Below, one piece after another: positions 17,145-26,441 of a stretch of DNA of 64,000 bases; position 1 is the stretch's first letter; each line of letters begins with the position of its first letter. Origin of the DNA: Nocardioides sp. CER19 (lineage in GTDB: Bacteria > Actinomycetota > Actinomycetes > Propionibacteriales > Nocardioidaceae); NCBI RefSeq assembly GCF_029846275.1, contig NZ_JARVWS010000003.1, forward strand, positions 620,001-684,000, in the 5' to 3' direction. The notes beneath the pieces were generated by a model. The model worked only from the letters and a program-made list of their open reading frames with translations, was not told the origin of the DNA and searched no databases. Made by a program: the position numbers and the translations under genes.

Positions 17145-18545
17145 TCAGCGGATGGGGGCTTGGAGCTGCGCGAACGCCCTCTTCTGGTCCGGGCGCACCG
17201 CTTCGCGCGCTGAGCGGCGGATCGTCCGGTTCTCCAAGGCACGCAGTCCTTCGAATGCCGCTCGTGCGGCGGTCGTGCGCATCGGCCCCGGGGGCCACGT
17301 CTTCGTCTTGCGGTCGACGATCCAGAGGTTGGTGAGTTCTGAATCGACGCCGCGGGCAAGGTGGGCCAGCAGCTTCCCGTGTAGGTGCGCGATTGCCACG
17401 CCGTGACCCCAGCAGCCGTTGACCCGCAGGATCTGCTTGCGCTCATCGACGAAGCCGATGTGCGGGAGAAGATCGAAGGTCCCGGAGATCACGCCGCCCC
17501 AACGGTGCGTCACGCGCACGTCGGACAACTGCGGGAAAAATGCTCGGAAGTCACGTTCCATGCGGTGGAAGACGCGCACGTCGTATTCGCGGGTCAACCC
17601 GTCGTCGGCGGCCTTCAGTCCGTCTCGACCACCGAAGATGAGCCGTCCGTCGACGGTCGGGCGAGCCCAGTGGAAGAGGCTGAGGCTGTCCTCGGTCCAG
17701 TTTCGGTTCTTGAATCCGATCGAGTCCCACTGCTCGGGGCTGAGCGGCTCGGTCGCGAACTGATACGAGTACAGAGGCGTCTGGTCTCCGACCGGAAGCA
17801 CGTCACTGGGCAACTTGTGTGAATACGCGTTCGTCGCCAACACCAGCCGGTTGGCGACGACCGTACCCCGGGGAGTGGTGACGCGGACCTCGCGAGGATT
17901 TGTGACGATCTCGATGGCGGGCGAGTGCTCGTAGACCTCGACGCCGGCTTCGGTCGCGAGCCGCTTCCACTCGCGAACATGCTTGACCGGGTCGAACATG
18001 AAAGTTCGCTTCTCACGCAGACCGGCCGCTCCGGCGAAGAGCGGGCTGTTGAACTCCTGGGCGAGAGTCGCGGCGTCGACCCACTCCACGTCGTGTGTTG
18101 GGTCGAAGCTCTCGTGCATGGCCTTCGCCGCCTCGAGATCCTTCACCCACCGGTCGCCGATCGCGACGGTGAGCGAGCCGGTGTCGATCACGTCTGACTG
18201 CATGTCGTGCTTGGTGATGAGCTCGCGCATGTAGTCGAGAGCACGGGAGGCATAGTCGTAGAGCTCCTTCGTGCGCTGCTCTCCATGTGCCTTGAGCACT
18301 ACCCCGTTCACGCCGACCACAGCTGCACCCGCGTTGCGGCCGCTGGAGCCGTCACCGATTGCGTCGGCTTCAAGCAGCACCACATCGAGAGCTTCGCCCT
18401 CCGTACGCAGGTGGTAGGCCGTCGACAGCCCGTTGAAGCCGCCACCGACGACGACGACATCGACTCGGCGCTCACCCCGGAGGGGCTCATTCGCCGTGTA
18501 CGGCCCGTAGGCGTCCGCCCAGAACGAGAGGTTCGTGCTTGTCAT
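17145..18545 (-). CDS. FAD-dependent amine oxidase, PuuB/DAO family
   Basis: A 466-residue DAO-family flavoprotein with the FAD motif GGGFNGLSTAYHL near residue 35, and GSSGRNAGAA, whose Arg-Asn binds the cofactor. This places it with gamma-glutamylputrescine oxidase and related amine oxidases. It oxidises an amine to an imine or aldehyde with release of hydrogen peroxide. It is transcribed after the spermidine-dehydrogenase-like gene (24-base gap) and before ridA, making a three-gene amine oxidation unit. A glycine or sarcosine oxidase role is the main alternative. Confidence 0.87.
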   Translation of the reverse strand: MTSTNLSFWADAYGPYTANEPLRGERRVDVVVVGGGFNGLSTAYHLRTEGEALDVVLLEADAIGDGSSGRNAGAAVVGVNGVVLKAHGEQRTKELYDYASRALDYMRELITKHDMQSDVIDTGSLTVAIGDRWVKDLEAAKAMHESFDPTHDVEWVDAATLAQEFNSPLFAGAAGLREKRTFMFDPVKHVREWKRLATEAGVEVYEHSPAIEIVTNPREVRVTTPRGTVVANRLVLATNAYSHKLPSDVLPVGDQTPLYSYQFATEPLSPEQWDSIGFKNRNWTEDSLSLFHWARPTVDGRLIFGGRDGLKAADDGLTREYDVRVFHRMERDFRAFFPQLSDVRVTHRWGGVISGTFDLLPHIGFVDERKQILRVNGCWGHGVAIAHLHGKLLAHLARGVDSELTNLWIVDRKTKTWPPGPMRTTAARAAFEGLRALENRTIRRSAREAVRPDQKRAFAQLQAPIR

Positions 18546-18569
18546 TCCTGCTTCTTTCGTCTTGTCGGT

Positions 18570-20624
18570 TCAGCCGACCCGAAGCGGGTCGACCCCATCG
18601 ACGCCTGCGGCGACCTCACCGGCGTCCCTGCCTGCCAGTTCGCGAACGGCTCGGTAGGCCATGTCCACTGCGGCGTCCACGTACGCCCGCGGCGCAGAGT
18701 CACTGTTTGCGATCGCGACGTTGCCGAACCTCTCCCTTGCCACGTGGTTCGGGAACGGCCCGTGCGGCCAGAAGATCTCGAACGGCACGCAGTACTGGTA
18801 GGCGTAGGCGTGTGCCCACCGATTGATGGTGATCGCCTCGATGTCCTCGGCCGCATCGAACCCGCCGGGGCCCAGGACCTCCTGCAACTGCTTGCGCAAC
18901 TCGCGCTCCATGCCGGCGAACCCGGTGGCCAGCAGCTCGCGGCGTCCATCGGCCGACTGATCGGTCGGATGCTTGGGCTTCCAGGGGTCATCACTGGGAA
19001 CGGCAGCCGCGGACCCCAGATGCACGAGAATCGGCTTGTGCGGGTCCTGCGGGAACTTGTACTTGCCGATGCTGACCGGGAAGTCGAGGCTCATGCTGTC
19101 CCAGTAGCCGCTGACATAGCGAGCGCCTGAGATGCCCAGCTTCGTGAACGCGGTCCAGTTCTTGATTTGGACCGTCGCGTAGCTCAGAGCCATCCGCTTG
19201 GCGTTCTTCAGCGCGTTCGCCTGCGCGGCCCCGAGCTCGTCCGTCAGGTATGGGATGAGGTTGTTGTTGAGCGCGAGGATGACGTGTTTGGCGCGGACGG
19301 TGAGGAGCTTGCCGTCGTTCATGTAGGAGACTTCGACGGCGAACGGCTTCCCGTGTGTCGTGCCCTTCTTGTGACGGTTGGGCGGGTAGAGGTTCTGAAC
19401 CTTGACGACCGGTGAGTTAAGCCGTACCCGAAAGCTACCGGGCTTGTCCAGCTCCGCGTACTGGATGCGGTTGGTGTCGATCGTTTCCATGCCGCGTCCC
19501 GGCAGCGCCCTGGGGTTCAGGTCGCGGATGAGCGAGTAGACGACCCCGGCGTTCCCCTCGGGGAAGTGGTAGATGTAGGGGTCTTCGGAGTACCAGAACT
19601 TGGGGACGTCTGCGCGGAAGCGCGGGTCAGGTTCCAGGCTCTCCTCGAGTTCGCCCCAGCCGAGTCCGAGTCCGTCGAAGCCGACGAACTCGACGGAGGC
19701 GTCCAAGGCGCCGACGCCAGAGGCGCCGTAGCCGTAGTCGCCGTTGGGCGTGGTCTCGAAGAACTTGACCGTGTCTGGATGCGCCTTCACCCACTTGAGG
19801 AGGTACTGCTCGTAGGTGATCTGCGCGAGTTCGTCCTTCTTCTCTGCGACGGTGAGACCGGGCATGTAGTCGACTTCGCCGGCGTACATCTCAGCGATCT
19901 GAGCCTTGGCCTCGTTCGCCATCGGCGCACCTGCGAGGACGTCGTCCCAGGCTCGGCCGCCACCGGTGTAGGTCACGAAGTCCCGTCCCCAGGTCTCCTT
20001 GTCAAAGAAGAGGGCACGGCGCGTGAGTCCGTGCTCGGCGTTGAAGCTGGTGTCGAAGTATCGCTCGAACTTCTGGTAGTCGATGCCGATGTCTTCGAGC
20101 AACCTGGATGCTGGACGGGCAAATGAGCTTGGGCTGTCCAACGACTGCGATCCGCCGTAGCCGATGAGGGTGCGAGCGCTGGTCTCGAACTCGTTGCGGC
20201 GGGCGTGGCCGCCGACGTCATCGAGACCCTCTAGAACGAGGATCGTCGAACGTCCGAATTGCTCGCGGTAGAACTTCGCCGCCGACAGCCCGCTGATGCC
20301 CGAGCCGACGACCACCAGGTCGTAGTACTCCCCTGTGCTCTTCGGCGGCGGTGCCGTCTTCCAGAACTGCCCGCTGGCCAGCGAGTGCGGGATGGTCTGG
20401 ACGCCGTCGAAGTAGCCGCGACCGCCGGTGAGTGCGGGCGGGTACGTCGCAGGTGGGTGGGGGTGCTTTCCATGCCCGCTCGGGCGGCCTTGGAAGGCAG
20501 TGCTGGCGTCCGCAGCTCCAGTGCCGGCCGCAACAAGGCCGACGCTGACGGCGACCCCATCCAAGAAGCTTCGCCGGGTGATGTTGCGATTCATGCCTAG
20601 CCGCTCGTCGCTGTACTCGACCAT
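18570..20624 (-). CDS. Tat-exported spermidine-dehydrogenase-like flavoprotein
   Basis: A 684-residue flavoprotein with a twin-arginine signal, RNITRRSFLDGVA (Arg-Arg at 17-18), a NAD(P)-binding_8/FAD motif VVGSGISGLSAAKFY near residue 107, and YIYHFPEGNAGV, a segment I associate with spermidine dehydrogenase. The long N-terminus ending LGMNRNITRR also matches that family and supports the 20624 start. The enzyme would cleave spermidine to 1,3-diaminopropane and 4-aminobutyraldehyde outside the membrane. Neighbouring oxidase and RidA genes, and an aminobutyraldehyde dehydrogenase 18 kb away, fit this. Confidence 0.83.
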   Translation of the reverse strand: MVEYSDERLGMNRNITRRSFLDGVAVSVGLVAAGTGAADASTAFQGRPSGHGKHPHPPATYPPALTGGRGYFDGVQTIPHSLASGQFWKTAPPPKSTGEYYDLVVVGSGISGLSAAKFYREQFGRSTILVLEGLDDVGGHARRNEFETSARTLIGYGGSQSLDSPSSFARPASRLLEDIGIDYQKFERYFDTSFNAEHGLTRRALFFDKETWGRDFVTYTGGGRAWDDVLAGAPMANEAKAQIAEMYAGEVDYMPGLTVAEKKDELAQITYEQYLLKWVKAHPDTVKFFETTPNGDYGYGASGVGALDASVEFVGFDGLGLGWGELEESLEPDPRFRADVPKFWYSEDPYIYHFPEGNAGVVYSLIRDLNPRALPGRGMETIDTNRIQYAELDKPGSFRVRLNSPVVKVQNLYPPNRHKKGTTHGKPFAVEVSYMNDGKLLTVRAKHVILALNNNLIPYLTDELGAAQANALKNAKRMALSYATVQIKNWTAFTKLGISGARYVSGYWDSMSLDFPVSIGKYKFPQDPHKPILVHLGSAAAVPSDDPWKPKHPTDQSADGRRELLATGFAGMERELRKQLQEVLGPGGFDAAEDIEAITINRWAHAYAYQYCVPFEIFWPHGPFPNHVARERFGNVAIANSDSAPRAYVDAAVDMAYRAVRELAGRDAGEVAAGVDGVDPLRVG

Positions 20625-20751
20625 CGATCATCCCTACCTTCCGGAGCCTCGAGCGCCAACGGGAGGCCCGAGCGAGGGGCGTTCTGGTCAGCGTGTGAAC
20701 CATGCAGCGGATCGAGTCTGTCGGGCTCTTACGGGGGTCGGCTTGCGGTTC

Positions 20752-20774
20752 CGTGCCAGCAGGCGTGCCAGCAG
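20752..20774. repeat. Short tandem repeat, 11 bp twice
   Basis: The sequence CGTGCCAGCAG occurs at 20752-20762 and again at 20764-20774 with one base between. It lies in the 186-base gap between a cupin gene and the spermidine-dehydrogenase-like gene, so it could be part of the latter's control region. Direct evidence of function is lacking. Confidence 0.4.
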
Positions 20775-20810
20775 CGCCACAACCTTCCGGGGTTAGCCCT
20801 ACGCCGCCTA

Positions 20811-21152
20811 TCAGGTCAGCCGGAAGACGACTACCTTGCGCACGGTCTCCAAAGTCACGAACCTGCACGGATCGTTGGGCGCGATGAACGCTCCGTCGCC
20901 GGGGCCGAGGTCGAGGACTCGGCCGTCGGGGAACTCCACGCGCGCCCGTCCGCTGACGATCACGAAGGCCTCGTTTCCCTGAACCTCTTCAAGGACGCCA
21001 GGGGTCATCTCCCAGACGGCGCCGACTTCGCTGCCGTCCTCGCGCTCCCAGAGGGGGGCGGCGTTGATCTCTGTTCCTGGGGTGAGCCGCCCGGACGCGA
21101 CCGGGTAAGGCTCGAGGGTCAGGTCGGTCGGCGTGAAGCTGACAGTCTTCAT
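20811..21152 (-). CDS. Cupin_3 (DUF861/EutQ-like) protein
   Basis: A 113-residue single-domain cupin. The order VWEMTPG ... NEAFVIVSGRARVEFPDG ... LGPGDGAFIAPND ... TVRKVVVF follows the Cupin_3 pattern. The histidines that bind metal in ordinary cupins are missing from motif 1, as is usual in this branch. Two relatives lie in the window, one frameshifted at 23.3 kb and one at 37.9 kb, each beside amine-oxidising genes, so this family seems tied to amine catabolism here. Its biochemical role is unknown. The start is the first ATG, at the conserved beginning of the domain. Confidence 0.82.
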   Translation of the reverse strand: MKTVSFTPTDLTLEPYPVASGRLTPGTEINAAPLWEREDGSEVGAVWEMTPGVLEEVQGNEAFVIVSGRARVEFPDGRVLDLGPGDGAFIAPNDPCRFVTLETVRKVVVFRLT

Positions 21153-21768
21153 CGAAACTCCATAGCTGAAGGGCGAACCAACGATTGGTGCGAGGAGGGC
21201 CTGTTGTAGTTCTTTCCTACGCTCGGGGCACGATGCCGGGCGCGCGGCCGAGGGGTATTGCAGGCGAGTGCCAACTGTTCGGATGCGAGTGTCAGGGCGT
21301 CGTCGGTGGGCAGGCGCTCGTTGCTGTCGACGACGGGTGGTCTCCTGCCGATGGCGATGTCGCCAGTCCGGAGACCCAGACACGACGGGACTTGCCGGGT
21401 CGCGCAGGTCCCACGGAGGACAAGCAGGACAGGTCGTGGCTGCATGGGTCCGCGCTGCTGGCCCTAGTTACCCAGGACCGTCAACTTGCGGACGGCCATG
21501 GCGCCTGGCTGATCAGCGCCCTGGTTCAACCGCTCAACGACACTTCCAGCCGCGTGCTCCCCGTCCAAAGACGGTGTAACCGCGCGCCGGCGATCGACGT
21601 GTTGCGAGCACGGTAGCTGGTCAACTCCTCGCGCGTCCGGGTGTACTGATCGAGGCACATCCCATGGTGAGGACGTCACGGCGATCATGACGGCGCCGCC
21701 CCCATTTGATTGCCCGAGGCGTTCGCGATCGTCCCTCGGCTGCGGCGAAACAACCGCGCTGGCTTCGG
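21153..21768. other. 616-bp stretch without a convincing gene
   Basis: No frame on either strand gives a recognisable protein. Short minus-strand open frames (for example 21149-21445 and 21464-21688) have mixed composition and no family motif; they could be remnants of a decayed gene. The stretch separates the gamma-glutamyltransferase gene from the cupin gene and probably contains the latter's promoter. Confidence 0.4.
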
Positions 21769-23328
21769 TTAATGACCGTCTGGAGTCAGTACACGGCCGT
21801 CGCTTCTCGGATCCGCGCCCGCGTCGAGCGTTCCATCTGCAGCGACGGTGCAGATCATGGCGTGCCCGACATCCTCGTTCAGCGGCGTGATCGTGTGGAG
21901 TGGAAGACCGGAGAGGGCCAGCGAACCCAGCGTCCGCGGGTCGAGGTCAGACTCGGCACGGACCGATAGGGCGTCAGGTTCGGCCAAGGACTCCACGATG
22001 AAGCGGGGCGCGGCCACGGCCTCCTGTGCCGCATGCCCGTCCAGGACACGGCGCAGCACCTGCGTGTGGATCTGCGGTTGGGCGTGGCCGCCCATGGCGC
22101 CGTGGGCCGAGAGCCGGCCGTCGGCAAACTCGACGATGACCGGCATCAGGGTGTGCGCTGGACGCTTGCGCGCCGCGGGCGCGTTCGGCGACTCGGCGGT
22201 GGCGGCGAAGGAGGACGCGCGGTTGTGGAACGTGATGCCCGTACTCGGGTCGTGCACTCCCGATCCAAACGACCAGAAGAGGGATTGGATGAGTGAGACG
22301 GCGGTGCCGTCGTCTGACACGGCGGTCACGGCGACCGTGTCTCCCGTCGCCTTTGACAGATTCGAGGAGTCGCGGAAGCCGCGGGAGGCCGACAGTGCTA
22401 TCGAGTCGGCGTCGGTGATGATGCTGCCTTCAGAAAGCAGGTCCGCAATGTCTGCCGTCATGTGCGCGGGGTCGGCGAGTTCGCGTTCGCGCCGGGCCTC
22501 GCCGTACGCGAAGACATGAGCGAGGTCGTCCGCGCGGGTTCTTGACCCGCTACCCGCGATCCTTTCCAGGACCTTGAGCGCCGTTAGCAAGATGTAGCCC
22601 TGCGAGTTCGGCGTGGCCGTGATCACCCGGCACTCGCCGATGTCAGCCTCCAGGGGCGCGGTGAGGACCACGTCGTGTCCACTCAGATCGTCGGGGCGGA
22701 TGGGGATGTCGAGGTCGGTGAAGGCCTTACCCAAGCGATCGGCGATGGTGCCGGCGTAGAAGTCCTGGAGGCCGTTCTCTGCGAGTGCCCGAAGCGTGTG
22801 CGCGAGCGCGGGCTGGCGCAGCAACGCGCCTCGTTCCAACGGTTGCCCGTGCGAGTTCGAGAGCAACTCTCGAAGGTGCCACGTCGGGGTAGCGGTCGCA
22901 AGCAGTTCAGCGATCGCGGATGCGAGACGGCTTCCGACGGCCGTCCCGCGCTCGGCAAGCTCGACCGCAGGGGAGAGAATCTGACGCGCCGGCAGGCTAC
23001 CGGCGACCTCCAGCATGCATCGCCAGCCCGAGACGACACCCGGCACGGAGACGGACAGGGGCCCGCGCTGTGGGATGGGGAGCGGAGCAGGGTCGATGCC
23101 CGAGCCGTAGGCACCGCTTGCGTTGATACTCAGTTTTCGGCCGTCGGGCGTCCGGATCAATGCGATCAGGTCACCTCCGAGCGAGCATTGATGCGGGTAC
23201 ACGACGGTCAATGCAGCGGCGGCGGCCAGCGCCGCGTCGACAGCGTTCCCGCCCAGGGTGAGGACCTGGCGGGCCGCGTCGACGGCGTCCGGGTGAGGAG
23301 CGGCAAGGCAAACTCGCCTGTTAGGCAT
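21769..23328 (-). CDS. Gamma-glutamyltransferase family protein
   Basis: A 519-residue Ntn-hydrolase of the gamma-glutamyltranspeptidase family without an obvious export signal. The conserved CSLGGDLIALI (usually GIGGG) and the cleavage/nucleophile motif GDTVAVTAVS (Thr331) are present, as is the small-subunit MGGHAQPQIHTQVL stretch. Such proteins transfer or hydrolyse gamma-glutamyl groups; some act as acylases. Its start overlaps the frameshifted cupin stop by 8 bases. In an amine-catabolism setting it might remove gamma-glutamyl groups from glutamylated amines, a step done by PuuD in Escherichia coli; this is an inference. Confidence 0.85.
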   Translation of the reverse strand: MPNRRVCLAAPHPDAVDAARQVLTLGGNAVDAALAAAAALTVVYPHQCSLGGDLIALIRTPDGRKLSINASGAYGSGIDPAPLPIPQRGPLSVSVPGVVSGWRCMLEVAGSLPARQILSPAVELAERGTAVGSRLASAIAELLATATPTWHLRELLSNSHGQPLERGALLRQPALAHTLRALAENGLQDFYAGTIADRLGKAFTDLDIPIRPDDLSGHDVVLTAPLEADIGECRVITATPNSQGYILLTALKVLERIAGSGSRTRADDLAHVFAYGEARRERELADPAHMTADIADLLSEGSIITDADSIALSASRGFRDSSNLSKATGDTVAVTAVSDDGTAVSLIQSLFWSFGSGVHDPSTGITFHNRASSFAATAESPNAPAARKRPAHTLMPVIVEFADGRLSAHGAMGGHAQPQIHTQVLRRVLDGHAAQEAVAAPRFIVESLAEPDALSVRAESDLDPRTLGSLALSGLPLHTITPLNEDVGHAMICTVAADGTLDAGADPRSDGRVLTPDGH

Positions 23329-23711
23329 CAGCGTCCACCGTTCCTGAGATGACGAGAGCGCGAACTGCGTCGAGAACGGTCCACTCCGTGCGTTCGCCAG
23401 CCCTGAGCCGGAGGACCGTCCCGGGTCTGAGTCGAGTCTTCGTCGCCGTGCTCGAAGCGGATGGTTCCGCGCCCGGACAGCACGACGACGCACTCGTCTT
23501 CTTCAACGTCGGACGCGACGCCGGCGCTGATCTCCCAGGCGGCAACGCGGGCACCACCGAGCACCGCCAGTGTCTGCGTCGCAGCGGTCGGCCAGCCTCC
23601 ATCGATCCACATCCCGGGTTGGCTCGGGGTGGTCAACGGCATGCTTCGCACGTCCTCGGTGAGGATCCGCCGGTTCTTGTCGTCTGCTTCTGAATCGGTC
23701 ATGTTCGCCAT
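23321..23711 (-). pseudogene. Cupin_3 family gene broken by a frameshift
   Basis: Two frames together encode one cupin. The 5' frame (from 23711) gives ARVAAWEISAG ... ECVVVLSGRGTIRFEHGDE and then drifts into unrelated sequence. The 3' frame gives LRPGTVLRLRAGERTEWTV and ends at 23321. Aligned to the intact cupin at 37.9 kb, removing a single base near 23438 joins the halves with no gap. The TAA end overlaps the gamma-glutamyltransferase start, so the original gene was the coupled upstream partner. It may be a true mutation, a programmed frameshift or a sequencing error. Confidence 0.75.
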
Positions 23712-23844
23712 TCCGCCTGCGTTGCCGAGGAGTCCGGTCCGGCCGGCGCCGATGGGGTCGCCTCAGCAGCCTGGGCCCGGCTCACGAGGAGCTTCTCGGC
23801 CCGAGCACGAACGCGCATTGACTCGAAGTGCCACGGTGCAGCAC

Positions 23845-24291
23845 TCACCAGCCATCTCGATCTGCTGGGGGCTGGTTGCCACTGCGCGACTTGTCATCAT
23901 CCGCTGCGTCTTGCGCGGCGTCCCGTTGTGCCTTCCCCGCGAGCGCAGCCCGGGGCGCCGCGAGCCGCACCGTTTCGCTGCGTCGGATCGTCGATGTCCG
24001 CAACGTGACGCATTGCGGGTCGACCGCGAAGACGACGTCCTTTACAGCCGAGGGGGTGATACGGCCAGGGTTGCCGGCGAGGTCGACGACGAGCGTGGCC
24101 GGCCAACCGTGCTGGCCGATGTCGAGCACAGCCCCGACGCCTAGCGTTTTCAACCCTTGTAGGCCTGCGAGGCCGACCTGCAGACTAGAGACGCCGAAGA
24201 GGAGTTCTCGATGGGACGAGACCTCGTCATCTTTCTCGTACTCGCCATTAGTTTCGTCCACCCCTGCCGGTGTCGTCGCCGGCCACACCAT
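23845..24291 (-). CDS. Hypothetical protein
   Basis: A 148-residue candidate I do not recognise. The middle (about residues 25-110) has alternating hydrophobic strands and Gly/Pro turns (VGAVLDIGQHGWPATLVVDLAG), which could be a small beta-barrel domain. The last 35 residues are Ala, Asp and Arg-rich and probably disordered. The start is uncertain; the ATG at 24291 has only a weak upstream GAG. It lies 98 bases downstream of an alpha/beta hydrolase and 133 upstream of the broken cupin on the same strand. Confidence 0.45.
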   Translation of the reverse strand: MVWPATTPAGVDETNGEYEKDDEVSSHRELLFGVSSLQVGLAGLQGLKTLGVGAVLDIGQHGWPATLVVDLAGNPGRITPSAVKDVVFAVDPQCVTLRTSTIRRSETVRLAAPRAALAGKAQRDAAQDAADDDKSRSGNQPPADRDGW

Positions 24292-24389
24292 CTCGAACTC
24301 GGACGTGCCTTTTCCGCTCGGGCGTCCCGCCCTCCGATGGGAGGATCCGCGAGGGCGGCAGCGTGAGGCAGAGGACACGGCCTGCACCG

Positions 24390-25190
24390 CTAGCTCGGCT
24401 GCGAGCCGAGGAAGTCGGTCAACGCAGCGGTGTACTCGCCTGCTCGTTCCAGATTGGCGACGTGTCCTCCGGGAACGGTCACCCAACGGGACCCTGGAAT
24501 GAGCTCGTGGAGCTCCGCGGACACGGCGGGCGGCACCAAGATGTCGGAGTCGGCAGCGAGGACGAGCGTCGGGACTGCCAGGGCACCGAGGCGGCTGCGG
24601 GCGTCATGCGCTTCGGCTCCCTGGATCTGGGCAAGCAGAGCTTCGACAGACATCGGGAACTCCGCCATCGCTTCCTCAGCCTGCGCTGCCTCATCCGGGT
24701 GATCGGCGAAGAACTGGGGTGTGAGCGAGTAGAGCATCGACTGCCGCATGACGAGCCCGACTCCAGCCTCTTGAGCGAGATCGGCCCACAGCGTGAGCAC
24801 CCGTGACATGTAGGGGGACGGTGCGGGGAAGGTCGAGGACAGGGTGACGGACTTCAGGTCAGAGGAGTGCGCCAAGGCGTACTCCTGCGCCACGGCGCCT
24901 CCCATCGAGTGGCCGACGAGGTGGAAGCAGGTGATTCCCAGCTGGTCGACCAGCGCCTTCGTGTCCTCTGCGAGCTGCGTCGTTGTGTAAGGGCCTTCGG
25001 GCGCGTCAGACCCGCCGGCGCCACGCGGATCGAAGGTCAGGACCCGGTAGCCGAGCTCGAGAAGCGCCGCGACTTGGAAAGCCCAGGAATCCTGAGTGTC
25101 TGCGAGCCCGCAGATGAGGACGACCGTCTCGGGGCCGTCTCCGTCGAGGCGGTAGTCGATGGTGATTCCGTTCACCGGTGCTTGCGGCAT
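24390..25190 (-). CDS. Alpha/beta hydrolase (3-oxoadipate enol-lactonase-like)
   Basis: A 266-residue alpha/beta hydrolase with nucleophile elbow GHSMGGA (Ser near 98), DPRGAGGSD after the second core strand, acid in AADSDILVP and base in GGHVANLE. The layout matches the AB_hydrolase_1 family that includes 3-oxoadipate enol-lactonase. It is divergent from the ABC six-TM gene; 246 bases separate the starts. It could be the first gene of the minus-strand cupin/gamma-glutamyltransferase series. Substrate cannot be assigned. Confidence 0.85.
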   Translation of the reverse strand: MPQAPVNGITIDYRLDGDGPETVVLICGLADTQDSWAFQVAALLELGYRVLTFDPRGAGGSDAPEGPYTTTQLAEDTKALVDQLGITCFHLVGHSMGGAVAQEYALAHSSDLKSVTLSSTFPAPSPYMSRVLTLWADLAQEAGVGLVMRQSMLYSLTPQFFADHPDEAAQAEEAMAEFPMSVEALLAQIQGAEAHDARSRLGALAVPTLVLAADSDILVPPAVSAELHELIPGSRWVTVPGGHVANLERAGEYTAALTDFLGSQPS

Positions 25191-25424
25191 GACCGCTCCC
25201 TCTCGCGATGTCTGTGCACGTTGCGGCGGATAGCGCCGAAGTCCGGCCGACTCCAGCCGCGTTGTCGTGCGCAGCGTGGAGGCCGGGGCTTCTTGGATGC
25301 TCTCGATCGCTTGCCATTCCCGGATTGGTCGACGGGGCCAACGGCTTGAACCAGAGCGTCACGGGCGACGTCATGACCTCGGGACTGGTGCTGCGGAGTG
25401 AACGACGGTGCAGAGGCGGTCGGC

Positions 25425-25430
25425 TAGCCT
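25425..25430 (+). promoter_or_regulatory. -10 box for a leaderless transcript
   Basis: TAGCCT ends 6 bases before the ATG at 25437, with no Shine-Dalgarno box between. This is the usual actinobacterial arrangement for a leaderless mRNA. The context CGGCTAGCCTG recurs before the small membrane protein at 47494. Confidence 0.55.
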
Positions 25431-25436
25431 GCTCCC

Positions 25437-26261
25437 ATGCGGCAGATGCTGCAGGGTTACCGGGCTCGTGTCGCGTTCTCGCTGCTGCTCGTCCTGGCAG
25501 AGGCGGCTGGCCAGGTATTTCTGCCGTTCGCGATCGGCGTGGCCCTGGACGACTATCTGGCTGGCTCGTGGCGAGGGTTAATGCTATTCATCCTCGTCGG
25601 CCTCGCGACCGCGGCCTTTGCGACCTCGCGCCGCTTACTGGACGCCCGACTGTTCGCCAGCGTGTACCAGCGGGCAGGCACGGATGCGTCCAAGCCTCAG
25701 GTCGGCCTTTCGGAGAAGAGTGCCAGGCTGAACATGCTGCGAGAAGTCGTTGACTTCCTCGAGTACTCGATGCCTGAGTTGATCGTGGGCATCGGGGGGT
25801 TCGTCGGGACCTTGGTGTTCCTCGCCGCACTCTCGGGACCGGTCTTCCTGGGCGCCCTGGTGATGGCTGCAGTGATCGTTGCGATCTATGCGGCATCCAC
25901 TCGGCGCACCGTGGCGTTCAACGAGGAGTACAACGACGAGTTCGAGCGGCAGATCGACGTTCTCCGTCGCGACGAGGTAGACCTCACTCGCCGACACATT
26001 GGCATCCTCAACGGATGGGTCATCCGGCTCTCTGACATCGAGACGGTCAACCATGCAGCGTCGCTTTGTCTCATGGTGGCGCTTCAAGTGTTCGCGATCG
26101 TCACTTCGACTCGGGAGGGCATGGACGAGGGTGCCCTCCTCTCGATCGTGTTGTACGTGTTCGAGTTCTCGGCGTCAGCGTCGTTCCTGCCCGTGTCCTG
26201 GCAGGAATACCTGCGCCTTCGCGACATCCTGCGGCGACTAGGCCAAGCCGAACAAGAGTGA
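25437..26261 (+). CDS. ABC transporter six-transmembrane domain protein without ATPase
   Basis: A 274-residue membrane protein corresponding to the six-helix membrane half of an ABC exporter, with helices near residues 10-35, 42-60, 110-130, 132-155 and two near the C-terminus. It stops before any nucleotide-binding domain; no Walker motif is present and no separate exporter ATPase is found nearby. Such orphan six-TM proteins form a recognised family of unknown role. The next gene, a GAF/LuxR fusion regulator, follows on the same strand after 180 bases, so the two might be co-transcribed, perhaps as sensor and regulator. Confidence 0.75.
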   Translation: MRQMLQGYRARVAFSLLLVLAEAAGQVFLPFAIGVALDDYLAGSWRGLMLFILVGLATAAFATSRRLLDARLFASVYQRAGTDASKPQVGLSEKSARLNMLREVVDFLEYSMPELIVGIGGFVGTLVFLAALSGPVFLGALVMAAVIVAIYAASTRRTVAFNEEYNDEFERQIDVLRRDEVDLTRRHIGILNGWVIRLSDIETVNHAASLCLMVALQVFAIVTSTREGMDEGALLSIVLYVFEFSASASFLPVSWQEYLRLRDILRRLGQAEQE

Positions 26262-26441
26262 GCGCCGCACGAGGGCCGAGCCCACTTTCCGACGCTCGGT
26301 GGCGTGCTTCTTCGAGTCGGTGTCGCAGGTCTGCGGTCACTCGATGCGATCTTGGTTGGCACGCCGGGCCGGTCTCCGGGCGCAACCGTTCAATTGGTCT
26401 CTGCTCTGGGCTTGATGTGCTCACGGTGGAGGTGCGTGAAG

